Shown piece after piece: positions 54,475 to 63,717 of a DNA stretch of 64,000 bases. The notes under the pieces are model-generated. The model worked only from the letters and a program-made list of their open reading frames with translations. It did no database searches and was not told the DNA's origin. The position numbers and the translations under genes are program-made. Numbering within the stretch: position 1 is the stretch's first letter; each line of letters begins with the position of its first letter. This DNA is from an uncultured Pseudomonadales bacterium (GTDB lineage Bacteria; Pseudomonadota; Gammaproteobacteria; Pseudomonadales; Azotimanducaceae), in contig CATOTI010000002.1 in the NCBI GenBank assembly GCA_951813295.1, forward strand, positions 3,234,522 through 3,298,521, in the 5' to 3' direction.

Positions 54475-55392
54475 ATGAAGATTGGCGTCATGCTCGGTGC
54501 CGACGGTGGCAGCGATTCGATCGACGACGTCGTCGCAGCTGCCCGGGAGGTTGAGGCGGCGGGACTTTCGAACTTGTGGATGGCCAACATCTTCAGTTTC
54601 GATGCCATCTCGACGCTCGCGATCGTGGGTCGCGAAGTCGACAGGATCGGGCTCGGCACAGCGGTGACGCCGACCTATCCACGCCATCCGACGGCGCTCG
54701 CGCAGCAGGCGATGACGACTGCGGCCGCGACCCAAGACCGTTTCATTCTCGGTATCGGCCTTTCGCACCAAGTGGTGATCGAGAACATGATGGGGCTCTC
54801 CTACGCGCAGCCCGCGAGACACATGCGCGAATACCTCGAGGTGCTGATGCCGCTCTTGCGTGGCGAGCAGGTGAACTTCGATGGCGATGAGTACCGCGTC
54901 CACGGCCTCGCGATCACGATCGGGGGGATCAAGCCCGTGCCGACCGTCGTTGCGGCGCTGGGTCCCGTGATGTTGCGCGTCGCGGGCCAACTCGCCGACG
55001 GCACGAACACGTGGATGGTCGGGCCGAACACGATGAAAGATCACATCGTCAAGCGCATTTCGGCCGCGGCCAAGGAGGCGGGCCGGGACGAGCCCACGAT
55101 CGTCGGTGGTGTGCCGATCGTCCTCACGAACCACCCGGATGAATGCCGTGAACGGATCGGCAAAGGCCTCACGATGTACGGCCAGTTGCCCTCGTATCGC
55201 GCCATGCTCGATCGGGAAGGCGTCGATGGCCCGGCGGATATCGCCATCGTCGGTGACGAGAACACGCTGCGCGGCGAGATCGATCGTTTCCGCGACGCGG
55301 GTGTCACGGACTTCAACGCCGCCATCATGGACGTCGAAGAGGGTGCCCGAGAAAGAACGCTCGAGTACCTCTCCAAACTAGCCGGCGGTTGA
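54475..55392 (+). CDS. LLM-class F420-dependent oxidoreductase (MSMEG_4879-like)
   Basis: 305 residues; ATG follows TTTGAGGAGATCAC. MKIGVMLGADGGSDSIDDVV, GLSNLWMANIFSFDAIS, GTAVTPTYPRHPTALAQQA and RFILGIGLSHQVVIENMMG match the LLM group typified by MSMEG_4879 (family recalled from memory). It sits head to head with the F420 biosynthesis operon, a placement that strongly suggests F420 dependence. Substrate unknown. Confidence 0.9.
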   Translation: MKIGVMLGADGGSDSIDDVVAAAREVEAAGLSNLWMANIFSFDAISTLAIVGREVDRIGLGTAVTPTYPRHPTALAQQAMTTAAATQDRFILGIGLSHQVVIENMMGLSYAQPARHMREYLEVLMPLLRGEQVNFDGDEYRVHGLAITIGGIKPVPTVVAALGPVMLRVAGQLADGTNTWMVGPNTMKDHIVKRISAAAKEAGRDEPTIVGGVPIVLTNHPDECRERIGKGLTMYGQLPSYRAMLDREGVDGPADIAIVGDENTLRGEIDRFRDAGVTDFNAAIMDVEEGARERTLEYLSKLAGG

Positions 55393-55401
55393 GAAGCTCC
55401 T

Positions 55402-56244
55402 CTAACTTTCGGGTAGTTCGTCGTTGTATTTACGACCGCGGTAGTCCGGGTCGAGCAACACCTTCGGGTGACGACCGTTGACGTGCCCGTGGAAGCCGGG
55501 ATCGTTGATGCTGTAACCGAGCAGCGCCTGGATGCGCTCGCTGTAGCCGCGCACTTTCTCCCGGCCGACGGCGAGCGTCATCGTTTCTAGCGGTCGGTAC
55601 GTGGGGGCGCAGTATTGCGGGGTGATGCCGAGTCGCGGCGCGTCGGCGTGATTTCCGCCGCCGCGATGGAAGATGTTGCCGAGGAACACGATCGCACTGC
55701 CGGCCGGCATGACGACCTTGATGGCGTCAGATTCTGTCGGTTCGCGGTCGGGACCCCACAGGTGGCTGCCAGGCACGATCTCGGTTGCGCCGTTGGTTTC
55801 GGTGAAATCGTCGAGCGCCCAGATCACGCTCACGCCGACATGGGGGCGCGGCCGCGGAATGGGCAGCGAGTTGCCGTGGTCGTCGCTGTGGAAACGCTGC
55901 GGCGTCTCACCCGGGTGCACGTTGATCGCCAGTGCCGAGGAGAGGAGATAGTTCTTAGGCAGGAGCCGGTCGACCAGCGCCAGAACGTCTTCGTGTTCGA
56001 CGATGTGCGTCATGCTCGGCGATTTATCGAGAAGCGCGTAGACGCGTTCGGATTTGAATCCTTCGAAGTCGTTGCGGCCGAAATGCTCGCCTTGAAGATA
56101 CGGTGAGAGTTCGTCGCGAATGGCGGCGACGACGTCCGCGGTGACCGCGTTCTCGAGGATCGTGAAGCCGTCCGCGCGAAGCGCGGCGAGGTGCGCCTCG
56201 TGTACTCCTGCGGTTTGATCGAAAAAACTCGAGGGTTCGGCCAT
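55402..56244 (-). CDS. Phytanoyl-CoA-dioxygenase-family (2OG-Fe(II)) enzyme
   Basis: 280 residues from ATG 56244, chosen because GAGG lies six bases upstream (an ATG at 56256 is the alternative). Fe ligands are H119-S-D121 in RFHSDDHG and H193 in IFHRGGGNHAD; the conserved arginine follows in APRLGIT. It is the last gene of the eight-gene minus-strand run read from 63635. Expected reaction: hydroxylation with 2-oxoglutarate and oxygen. Substrate unknown. Confidence 0.9.
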   Translation of the reverse strand: MAEPSSFFDQTAGVHEAHLAALRADGFTILENAVTADVVAAIRDELSPYLQGEHFGRNDFEGFKSERVYALLDKSPSMTHIVEHEDVLALVDRLLPKNYLLSSALAINVHPGETPQRFHSDDHGNSLPIPRPRPHVGVSVIWALDDFTETNGATEIVPGSHLWGPDREPTESDAIKVVMPAGSAIVFLGNIFHRGGGNHADAPRLGITPQYCAPTYRPLETMTLAVGREKVRGYSERIQALLGYSINDPGFHGHVNGRHPKVLLDPDYRGRKYNDELPES

Positions 56245-56307
56245 GTGGAACCTCATCCGACTGAATCGGGCGATCCTCGGCCGCTCGGCGTGGTTTAGCA
56301 AGCGCGG

Positions 56308-57192
56308 TTAACGCGCGGGGAGACGCCCGTACGCTTCATGGAGAAATGCGCGCGTCTCGTGCCGCAGGCGCGCGAGGTCGCTGGCGTCGTCCGCAATCGA
56401 GTCGAGCTTGTGACTGAAATGGAGCGTCGCCGCGATATCCCAGAACGCGAGATCCGTTCGATCGATGGGGTGGATGTGAAAGTACGCCTCGGTGAAGGCT
56501 TGGGTGGCGTCTGGGCCACACGCCCAGCGGAGTTCCAGGCGGGCCGAACCGAGATCCGCGAGTGGGTCGCCGAAGGCAAAATCCTCCCAGTCGATGACTG
56601 CCTCGATTCCGCGAGACGACCAAAGCACGTTGCCGAGCCAATAGTCACCGTGGAGGACACAGGGCCGATTGATTTCGGCGCGCGTTTCGCTCGCGAGAGC
56701 ACGGCGGCTCCTGGATTCCCAGATCGATTCGTCGGGGACTCGGGGCGGGTGATCGATCGGCGCGCGCGGCGGCGGGAGGAGTAGGCCGTCGATATCGATC
56801 GGCGCTCGATGAATCGCGCCGAGCACTTCCGCGAATTCGCGCCACTCGTCGTGGCCCAGATCATCGAAGCGTGGTGCGCCATCGATCCAGGCGAGCGCGA
56901 AGGCGGCGACGTCATCCTCGTCGCGTGCTGAGTCGAGATAGAGCGGTCGGGGAACGGGTAATCCGGCGTCGGTCAATCGTTCGAGCAGGCGGAATTCGTC
57001 ACGCGCGATGTTCGGATTCCTGGCGCGATCGACCGCACCGTGCGAGCGGATCACGAAGACCGACGGCGAAGCGTTGTCGACCTCCACACGGACGACGGTC
57101 GCCGACATACCCCCGGCCATCGGTGTTGCCTTCACGAGTCGTGCGGCCGGGTTCATTCGCGCGACGAAACCGGCGTAGTCGCCCGCACGCAC
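56308..57192 (-). CDS. APH-family phosphotransferase (aminoglycoside-phosphotransferase-like kinase)
   Basis: 294 residues from GTG 57192, two bases after the stop of the upstream dehydrogenase. The catalytic loop is VLHGDYWLGNVLW and the metal loop VIDWEDFAFGDPLADL; MAGGMSATVVRVEV is the nucleotide loop and SVFVIRSHG holds the lysine or arginine strand. Members phosphorylate hydroxyls of small molecules, including choline, homoserine, antibiotics and sugars. Context suggests a metabolic rather than resistance role. Confidence 0.88.
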   Translation of the reverse strand: MRAGDYAGFVARMNPAARLVKATPMAGGMSATVVRVEVDNASPSVFVIRSHGAVDRARNPNIARDEFRLLERLTDAGLPVPRPLYLDSARDEDDVAAFALAWIDGAPRFDDLGHDEWREFAEVLGAIHRAPIDIDGLLLPPPRAPIDHPPRVPDESIWESRSRRALASETRAEINRPCVLHGDYWLGNVLWSSRGIEAVIDWEDFAFGDPLADLGSARLELRWACGPDATQAFTEAYFHIHPIDRTDLAFWDIAATLHFSHKLDSIADDASDLARLRHETRAFLHEAYGRLPAR

Positions 57193-57194
57193 GG

Positions 57195-58235
57195 CTATTC
57201 GCCGGGCCGTCTTGCCTCGCTGATCGCCGAGAGGAGATCCATCGCATGCAACGACTCGGCTTCGTCGTATTGGGGGCAGCGCAGGATTCCCGCCGCGAGG
57301 CAGCGATGCACCGCATCGGCCTGGTAGCGGAATCCGTGTTGATTGGGAAAGGGTCTCGCGATGTCGACGTCGAACGGCAGCGGATATTCGAACCGCTCGG
57401 TCGGTGCCGGCGCACCGGCCGTACGGTAGCGCGACGGCACGCCGTTGTCGGGTGGAATACGCAGGGTGATAGCCGTCGGGCAATGGCCCGGTTGCTCCAG
57501 CGTGATGCGGCCTCGGCTGCCGACGATTTCGGTGACCTCCGCGAGCTCCGCGGCGAAGGGCGGGAAGGTGAAGACGGCGAGGCCGACGTCGCCGTACTCC
57601 ACGATTGCGGCGCCGCCCGCTCTTCCGGCCGCGGTAACTCTGGTGACTTCGGCATCGGCCCCGAAAGCGAGGGGGCCCGCCTGGATCGTGTAAATCGGAT
57701 CGAAGAAATCCGATTGCACGAGTTTCACCTCACCGATGGCGCCGCTCTCGATCAGACAACGGGCGTGCTCGACAGCGGGAAAGAACCGGGTCCACATGGC
57801 GTCCTGCAGCATGACGCCAGCGCGCGTCGCCGCGGCGTACATTTCGCGGGCGTCCGTCGCGTTGACGGCGAGGGGCTTTTCGCAAAGCACGTGTTTGCCA
57901 GCCTCGAGGGCGAGCAACGTGTGTTCCTTGTGCAGAGGCGTGATCGTGCCGATGTAGACGATGTCGACCTGATCGGAGGCGCACATCGCGGCGTAGTCGC
58001 CAAACGCCGTATCGATCTGATGGTCGGCCGCGAACCGTTGAGCTTTGTCCGTCTCGCGAGCGGCAACCGCTGTGATTTCCGCCCCGGGCACGGCCCGAGC
58101 GCTTTTCACCCATTGTGAGGAGATGTTGCCGGTGCCGAGGATTCCCCAGCGCAGGGGAAAGGCCGTGTCGCCCGGGTCAGTGAGCCCACGACGGATGTCG
58201 AGGGGCGTCGATGGTGGATATGTGTCGTTCGTCAT
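57195..58235 (-). CDS. Gfo/Idh/MocA-family oxidoreductase
   Basis: 346 residues starting MTNDTYPPST. LRWGILGTGNISSQWVKS is the Rossmann loop, CEKPLAVNATDARE the EKP motif, and the substrate-domain segment MLQDAMWTRFFPAVEHAR marks the dimeric dihydrodiol-dehydrogenase-like subgroup. That group oxidises sugars, trans-dihydrodiols or 1,5-anhydro compounds with NAD(P). It lies between an LLM gene (20 bases upstream) and the kinase gene. Confidence 0.92.
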   Translation of the reverse strand: MTNDTYPPSTPLDIRRGLTDPGDTAFPLRWGILGTGNISSQWVKSARAVPGAEITAVAARETDKAQRFAADHQIDTAFGDYAAMCASDQVDIVYIGTITPLHKEHTLLALEAGKHVLCEKPLAVNATDAREMYAAATRAGVMLQDAMWTRFFPAVEHARCLIESGAIGEVKLVQSDFFDPIYTIQAGPLAFGADAEVTRVTAAGRAGGAAIVEYGDVGLAVFTFPPFAAELAEVTEIVGSRGRITLEQPGHCPTAITLRIPPDNGVPSRYRTAGAPAPTERFEYPLPFDVDIARPFPNQHGFRYQADAVHRCLAAGILRCPQYDEAESLHAMDLLSAISEARRPGE

Positions 58236-58255
58236 GCGGTTCTTCGATCGATGGG

Positions 58256-59182
58256 TCAGGCGTTCATGGCGGCGACTTCGGGTAACACCAACTCGATCAG
58301 CCGGCGTGTCTGGCTCAGCATATCGTCGGTGCCCGAAGCGATGGGTCGCAGGATGAACTTGTGCGCTCCCGCCGCTCTGAAACTCTCGATTTTCTGGAGG
58401 ATTTCCGTCGCCCCGCCGATCGCGGAGAACGCGTCGGGCGTTTTTCCCATGCTCTTTTTGAAGCCTTCGACGTAGCGCTGAATGATCGGCTCTTCCGTCG
58501 AGCCGAAACGGAAGCCGAAACCGACGCCGTAGTGATCGAAATCGATGCCGCGCCCGAGTTCGTCCGCCTTCGCCCTGATGGCGGAGATCACCGGTTGGAC
58601 CTGATCGGCCGACTCGATGCCTGCCTGCCATCCGGTGCCCCAGCGGGCTGTTCGCTCGATTGCTTTGGCCGCGCTGCCGCCGATCCATAGCGGCATCGGC
58701 TCTTGCACGGGGCGCGGTGCGATCGAGGCACCTGTCAGCGTGAAATGCTCGCCCTCGAAGTCGACTTCTTCTTCGGTCCAGAGGCGCGTCATGATCTCGA
58801 GCGCTTCATCCATTCGTTTGCCGCGACGTTTGGTGGGCGTGTGGGTCGCGACGTAGTCGCGCGACCGGGTACTACCGAGGCCGAAGGCAGGGAGAATTCG
58901 GCCATCCGACAATACGTCGATCGTTGCGCATTGCTTGGCGGTGAGAACGGGATCTCTGAGTCCCAGGCTCGCGACGTTCATGCCGAATTTCATGCGTTTC
59001 GTCGCGCCCGCGAGGGCGGCCATGACGCTCATGCATTCGAGGTTCCGGTCCTTCGAGATGACGCGATCCGACTGCCAGATGGAGTCCACGCCGCCGGCTT
59101 CGCAGAGGTCGACCCACTGCCAGAATCCTTTTGCATCGTCGAACGTGAAATTCGCGATTCCGACACCGGCGCTGTAGGTCAT
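58256..59182 (-). CDS. LLM-class F420-dependent oxidoreductase
   Basis: 308 residues from ATG 59182, with AGGAGG upstream. GVGIANFTFDDAKGFWQWVD, GGVDSIWQSDRVI, KFGMNVASLGLRDPVLTAKQ and ILPAFGLGSTRSRDYVATH define the LLM barrel; RPVQEPMPLWIGGSAAKAIERTA is the usual central region. It is placed directly after the oppABC transport genes and before the Gfo/Idh/MocA gene. Use of F420 is inferred from family and from the biosynthesis genes nearby. Confidence 0.9.
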   Translation of the reverse strand: MTYSAGVGIANFTFDDAKGFWQWVDLCEAGGVDSIWQSDRVISKDRNLECMSVMAALAGATKRMKFGMNVASLGLRDPVLTAKQCATIDVLSDGRILPAFGLGSTRSRDYVATHTPTKRRGKRMDEALEIMTRLWTEEEVDFEGEHFTLTGASIAPRPVQEPMPLWIGGSAAKAIERTARWGTGWQAGIESADQVQPVISAIRAKADELGRGIDFDHYGVGFGFRFGSTEEPIIQRYVEGFKKSMGKTPDAFSAIGGATEILQKIESFRAAGAHKFILRPIASGTDDMLSQTRRLIELVLPEVAAMNA

Positions 59183-59204
59183 AGGTCCTCCTTTTCGCGC
59201 GAGT

Positions 59205-60041
59205 CTAAAGGACGCTTGTTCCCGGGGCGAAAGCGTCGCGCAATCGATCGCCGAGGATGTTGAATGAGAGCAACGTGACGACGAGTACGGCGGCCGGGAA
59301 GGCGAGCTGCCACGGCGACGAATGAATCGCAGCCGCACCGTCGGCGACGAGAACCCCCCAACTCGTCGAGGGCTCCTGAACGCCGAGGCCGAGAAAGCTG
59401 ATGAAGCTCTCCGCGAGAATGACGCCCGGGATCGTGAGCGTGCCGTAGACGATGGCGGGACCGGCGACGTTCGGCACGATGTGCCGGCCGATCACCTGGA
59501 ATTGGGAAAGCCCCTGCATCCTTGCGGCATCGATGAACGCTTCCTGTTTGGTCGACAGCGTCTGACCGCGGACGATGCGCGCGAGATCGAGCCACGACAC
59601 GGCACCGAGGGCAGCAAAGAGAAGGATGATGTTCCGCCCGAACACGACCACGAGCAGAATCACGAGGAAGATGAAGGGGATCGCATAGAGCATGTCGACG
59701 AAGCGCATCATCGCTTGATCGACCGAACCGCCGAGATACCCGGCCGTGGCGCCGAAAGGGATGCCGATCAGCATGCTGATCGATGTCGCGGCGAGGGCGA
59801 TCGCGAGTGAAATCCGCGCGCCCTCGAACGTTCGCGTGAAGAGGTCTCGGCCGATGCCGTCGGTGCCGAACCAGTGGGCTCCACTTGGTGGCGTGTCGAT
59901 CGAATCCCAGTCGACGTCTTCGAAATCCCAGGGACTCAGCTCCGGCGCGACGATCGCGAGTGCAACGACGACGACCAGCGTCACGGTCGCGGCCGTGGCG
60001 AGGCCGTTGCCGACGAGCGCTCGTTGGAGCGTGCGATTCAC
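59205..60041 (-). CDS. ABC transporter permease, DppC/OppC type
   Basis: 278 residues with six hydrophobic segments and the N-terminal OppC_N helix. HWFGTDGIGRDLFTRTFEGARISL and the EAA-loop region EAFIDAARMQGLSQFQVIGRHIVPN are diagnostic for the C permease of peptide/nickel transporters. The ATG overlaps the stop of the OppB gene by four bases. No ATPase genes (OppD/OppF) follow; the next gene is an LLM oxidoreductase. Confidence 0.94.
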   Translation of the reverse strand: MNRTLQRALVGNGLATAATVTLVVVVALAIVAPELSPWDFEDVDWDSIDTPPSGAHWFGTDGIGRDLFTRTFEGARISLAIALAATSISMLIGIPFGATAGYLGGSVDQAMMRFVDMLYAIPFIFLVILLVVVFGRNIILLFAALGAVSWLDLARIVRGQTLSTKQEAFIDAARMQGLSQFQVIGRHIVPNVAGPAIVYGTLTIPGVILAESFISFLGLGVQEPSTSWGVLVADGAAAIHSSPWQLAFPAAVLVVTLLSFNILGDRLRDAFAPGTSVL

Positions 60042-60958
60042 GAGGAAACCTTGAGCCGTGGGTCGAGCCGGGAATAGGCAAGATCAACAATGAGGTTCGC
60101 CGTCATCACCAAGAGCGCGTAGACGATGACGGTGCCCATCACGAGCGTGTAATCGCGGTTCAGCGCACCCTCGACGAAATACCGCCCGAGCCCCGGAATC
60201 GAAAAGACCTGCTCCACGACCATCGACCCCGCGAGAACGGTCGCGCTCGCCGGTCCCAGGAACGAAACAACGGGGATGAGCGCCGTCGGCCAGATGTGGC
60301 GACGCACGATTCGAGGAAGGCTCAAGCCTTTCGCGCGTGCGGTTCGGACGTGATCACGTCCCAACGTCTCCGTGACGCTCCCCCGTGTCAGCCGGGTAAA
60401 GGCGGCGAGATACGGCAGCGCGAGGGCGATGGTCGGAAGGACGAGGTGCAACGGGCTCGAGGCCCCGCCGGCCGGAAACCAGGGCAGGATGACGGCGAAA
60501 AGCAGAAGGAGACCTGGCGCCACGACGATGGGCGGGAGCGCGACCCCGAGTGTGGCGATTGATGTCAGCGTTTGGTCGAGCCACTGATCTTTATTGAGCG
60601 CGCCCAGCGTGCCGATCAGGACACCGCCGCAAAACGCGACCGCGATGGCCGAGATGCCGAGTGTGAGGCTGGTCGGGAGGCCCGCTTTGATGAGGTCGTT
60701 GACCGTGAAATCCTTCTTGCGGAAGGACGGTCCGAGATCACCTCGCACGACCCGGCCGAGGTAGATGACGTATTGCTCGACGAGTGGCTTGTCGAGGTCG
60801 TAGGCCGCTTTCAGGTTCGCCTCGACCTCGGGGGGTAGGCGCCGTTCTCCGTCGAACGGACCGCCGGGGGCGACGCGGATCATGAAGAAGGCGACCGTAA
60901 CGACCACAAAAAGGGTCGCGAGGCTGAAGGCCAACCGTCGCGCGAGGAAACGCCCCAT
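60038..60958 (-). CDS. ABC transporter permease, DppB/OppB type
   Basis: 306 residues with six membrane segments, typical start RRLAFSLATLFVVVTVAFFMIRVAPGGPFD, the EAA loop RDHVRTARAKGLSLPRIVRRHIWPTALIP and the closing FSIPGLGRYFVEGALNRDY motif. It pairs with the OppC-type gene downstream and the binding protein upstream (11 bases away). Confidence 0.94.
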   Translation of the reverse strand: MGRFLARRLAFSLATLFVVVTVAFFMIRVAPGGPFDGERRLPPEVEANLKAAYDLDKPLVEQYVIYLGRVVRGDLGPSFRKKDFTVNDLIKAGLPTSLTLGISAIAVAFCGGVLIGTLGALNKDQWLDQTLTSIATLGVALPPIVVAPGLLLLFAVILPWFPAGGASSPLHLVLPTIALALPYLAAFTRLTRGSVTETLGRDHVRTARAKGLSLPRIVRRHIWPTALIPVVSFLGPASATVLAGSMVVEQVFSIPGLGRYFVEGALNRDYTLVMGTVIVYALLVMTANLIVDLAYSRLDPRLKVSS

Positions 60959-60969
60959 CGGGTGGCGGG

Positions 60970-62529
60970 CTAGCGCCCCGGACCGACGCTCAGGTAGCGG
61001 CTGCCGTGGACGTTGCGCGGGTTGGTGTACCAGCCTTTGACGTCTTCTCGTACGAGGCTACGGATCACGACGCTGTAGAGCGGGACGAGCGGAAACTCAG
61101 CTAGGCCTGTTTGTTGCGCGGCGATGAGCGTTTCGACGCGTTGGTCTCGGTCGGGTGTCGTTCGTGCTTTTCTCAAGATGGCATCGAAAGCCTGACTCTT
61201 GAAGCGACCGTAGTTCACGTCGCCGATATCGGATGCCAGGAGTTCGATGTAGTGCTCGGGATTGTTCTCGCCGAACCAACCGGCTTGCGCGACCTGAAAA
61301 TCGCCCTGCCGGAGGGTCGCGAAATGAACATTGATATCGCTCTGGTGCAGGCGCGTCTGCACGCCGATGCGCCGCCACATGGCGGAAATCGCAACCTGTA
61401 CGCGCTTGCTTTCGGCGGTAGCGATATGACGCAGCGTGATCTCGAGCGGTCGGTCGGCGAAACCGGCTTCGGCGAGGAGCGTTTGAGCGCGCTCGATGTC
61501 GATGCCCATGTCCGCGAGATCGGGTTCGTAGTCCTCGACGAGTGCGGGCGCGAGTGCTGCCGATGGCACTTCGCCACTTTCGAGCACCTTTCCGGTCAGG
61601 ACGTCGCGGTCGATCGCGAGGGCCAAAGCCTCTCGTACGCGTGGATCGTCGAACGGCGGCGCTTCGACGTTGAAGACCAGGTACATGATCGAGAGCAGCG
61701 GCGAAAGGTGGATCTCGTTCGGACGTTCCCTCTGCAGGCGTTCGACCTCGCCGGGCGGGAAGTCGCCGATGATGTCGATCTCATCGGCGAGGTAGCGGTT
61801 GTAGGCAACGGCCGAATCCGCGATCGGCACGTACGTGACGGTATCGAGACTGACCGTGTCGGCGGTGCGAAACGCGGCGTTCTTGGTCAGATCGATGGCT
61901 TCCTGCGGGCGCCAGCCAGACAGCGTGAACGCGCCGTTGCTCACCATGTTGCCGGGTTTGCTCCAATCGTCGCCGTGCGCCTCGATGGCGTGGCGTGGCA
62001 CCGGGAAGCCTGTCGGATAGATGAGTCGTTCGGCGAGGAACGGAAATGGCTTGTCGAGCTTGAGTTCGAGCGTCGTCGCGTCGACCGCGCGCACGCCCAG
62101 CGATTCGACGGGCGCGTTGCCGGCGTTCACCTCGACGGCGTTTTCGATCGGGTAGAGGAAAAAGGCGAGACTCGCCGCCGTTTTCGGGTCGAGAAGTCTT
62201 CTGAGTGAATAGACGAAATCGTCGGCGCCGAGTGCGCGTCCATCGGACCAGCGGGCGTCGCGACGTAAATTGAATGTCCAGGTGAGCCCGTCTTCCGAGG
62301 TCGTCCAGCTCTCTGCAACGCCCGGTACGATCCGTCCGCGTTCGTCGTGTGCCGTCAGGCCTTCAAAGAGATCGGTCAACACCGTTTCTTCGAGACGAAG
62401 GTTGTAGCGATGTGGGTCGAGCGTGAGCGGCTCACCGCCGAGCGCGATCTTGATCTCGTCGGCGCTCGCCGCGTTGGCGACGAGTCCCAGCAGCAGGCTG
62501 AGCGTGGCGAAAAGGCGTCGATGGCGCAT
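60970..62529 (-). CDS. ABC transporter substrate-binding protein (SBP family 5, OppA-like)
   Basis: 519 residues. A signal peptide (MRHRRLFATLSLLLGLVANAASA) leads into the family 5 domain: GGEPLTLDPHRYNLRLEETVLTDLFEGL, VPGVAESWTTSEDGLTWTFNLR, WSDGRALGADDFVYSLRRLLDP and DDPRVREALALAIDRDVL. It most resembles oligopeptide-binding proteins, though the family also binds nickel, sugars and other solutes. It is followed by both permeases. Ligand not predictable. Confidence 0.94.
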   Translation of the reverse strand: MRHRRLFATLSLLLGLVANAASADEIKIALGGEPLTLDPHRYNLRLEETVLTDLFEGLTAHDERGRIVPGVAESWTTSEDGLTWTFNLRRDARWSDGRALGADDFVYSLRRLLDPKTAASLAFFLYPIENAVEVNAGNAPVESLGVRAVDATTLELKLDKPFPFLAERLIYPTGFPVPRHAIEAHGDDWSKPGNMVSNGAFTLSGWRPQEAIDLTKNAAFRTADTVSLDTVTYVPIADSAVAYNRYLADEIDIIGDFPPGEVERLQRERPNEIHLSPLLSIMYLVFNVEAPPFDDPRVREALALAIDRDVLTGKVLESGEVPSAALAPALVEDYEPDLADMGIDIERAQTLLAEAGFADRPLEITLRHIATAESKRVQVAISAMWRRIGVQTRLHQSDINVHFATLRQGDFQVAQAGWFGENNPEHYIELLASDIGDVNYGRFKSQAFDAILRKARTTPDRDQRVETLIAAQQTGLAEFPLVPLYSVVIRSLVREDVKGWYTNPRNVHGSRYLSVGPGR

Positions 62530-62582
62530 TTTAATTGCCTTGTGACCCGTCGGTTGGTGGTCGTCGCCCGTCGAGGCGCGTT

Positions 62583-63635
62583 CTAGTGATCAATCAACCC
62601 GAGACGCCAATGGTTCCACATGGCGTCATCGGCGGCATCTTCGGGAACTGGCGCGTCGTTCTCAACGAGTCTCGTATCTTTGAACCACTCGTACTGTCCG
62701 ACCGCGCGATGCGCGTCGTCGCTCAGGACGGGCTCGTTGCGTTGATAGTCGCCGAAGAGCGCCCAGCGAATATCGTCGCCACGGTGGATTCCGCCGGAGT
62801 GCACGGTCCGTCCGTGCCAGAAGATGACTGAGCCCGCCGGCGCGACGAGTTCCCAGGGTTCGATTGTCTGCGCGATCTCGGTCAACGCCGTGCCGAATCC
62901 GGTGCGTGGCGACCAGTTCGACTCCGTTTCATGGAACTTGAACGTCCGCCGATGGCTCCCGGGATAGACGGTGAAGCCGCCGTTGCGTGGCTTGACGTCG
63001 TCGAGGTATGCGCAGGTGTTGAGTTGCTGACAGACGCGGTCGGTGTGTGGTCCGAGTTCCCGTCCGTGTGCTTTGCCCGTTTTGTCGCTCGGAAAGAGTG
63101 CGTAGAGGCCGCGTGTTCGTTGGTTTTCGCGGAGATCGCCGAGCAACGCTGCGCCGATCGCACGAACCGACGTGTGGTTGGGGAGCAGATCGACGAAGAA
63201 GGTCTCCGCACCGACATCGTGAATCTTCACCGTCGCGCCGTGGTGCGCGATCGGCTGTCGACCTTCGAACGGACCTTCCGTCGGTGGATCCTGCATTTTC
63301 GCCCAGCGTGGATTGCGCCAGGTCGAACGATCAGCGCGATCGATTCGCCAGTCGCTCGACGGATCGGCCGGAACCCGGTCGGTGAGTTGCTGCCAGGCAC
63401 GATCCAGAGCCGCGTGGACGATGTTGTCTTCCAGGAGCGCTTCCTTGATGAGGAAGCCGTTGGTCTTGAAGAAGTCGACCTCTTGTTGATTGAGACCGGT
63501 TCGAGTCGTCGCGATCGGCGGCATCGAAAAAGGTATCGACAATCGTTGCCGCTCGCGTCGCTCCGCGGCCTCGCGCCTGCGCGCTTCGCGAAGCTCGAGC
63601 TCTTTGTTTGTCGTTTCGGGGGCGTTTTCAGCCAT
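62583..63635 (-). CDS. Phytanoyl-CoA-dioxygenase-family (2OG-Fe(II)) enzyme
   Basis: 350 residues from ATG 63635. Residues 11-35 are a charged helix. The iron triad is H197-T-D199 in LGPHTDRVCQQ and H279 in WHGRTVHSGG; the arginine after it is in DDIRWALFGDYQR. GGFTVYPGSHRR is typical of the family. It is the first gene of the minus-strand run that continues with the oppA-like gene 53 bases downstream, and it diverges from an SDR gene at 63718. Confidence 0.9.
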   Translation of the reverse strand: MAENAPETTNKELELREARRREAAERRERQRLSIPFSMPPIATTRTGLNQQEVDFFKTNGFLIKEALLEDNIVHAALDRAWQQLTDRVPADPSSDWRIDRADRSTWRNPRWAKMQDPPTEGPFEGRQPIAHHGATVKIHDVGAETFFVDLLPNHTSVRAIGAALLGDLRENQRTRGLYALFPSDKTGKAHGRELGPHTDRVCQQLNTCAYLDDVKPRNGGFTVYPGSHRRTFKFHETESNWSPRTGFGTALTEIAQTIEPWELVAPAGSVIFWHGRTVHSGGIHRGDDIRWALFGDYQRNEPVLSDDAHRAVGQYEWFKDTRLVENDAPVPEDAADDAMWNHWRLGLIDH

Positions 63636-63717
63636 AGTTTTCGTGATTGATGCCCAACCTCGGTCGAGCTTAAACGATTGCCGCGCGATGGGCGCCGCGA
63701 GCGGGCACAATCGTGCC

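Noticed and set aside
56308..57192. Aminoglycoside resistance gene
   Set aside because: The HGD and IDWE motifs are shared by the whole APH kinase family; the operon context is metabolic and no resistance determinant lies near.
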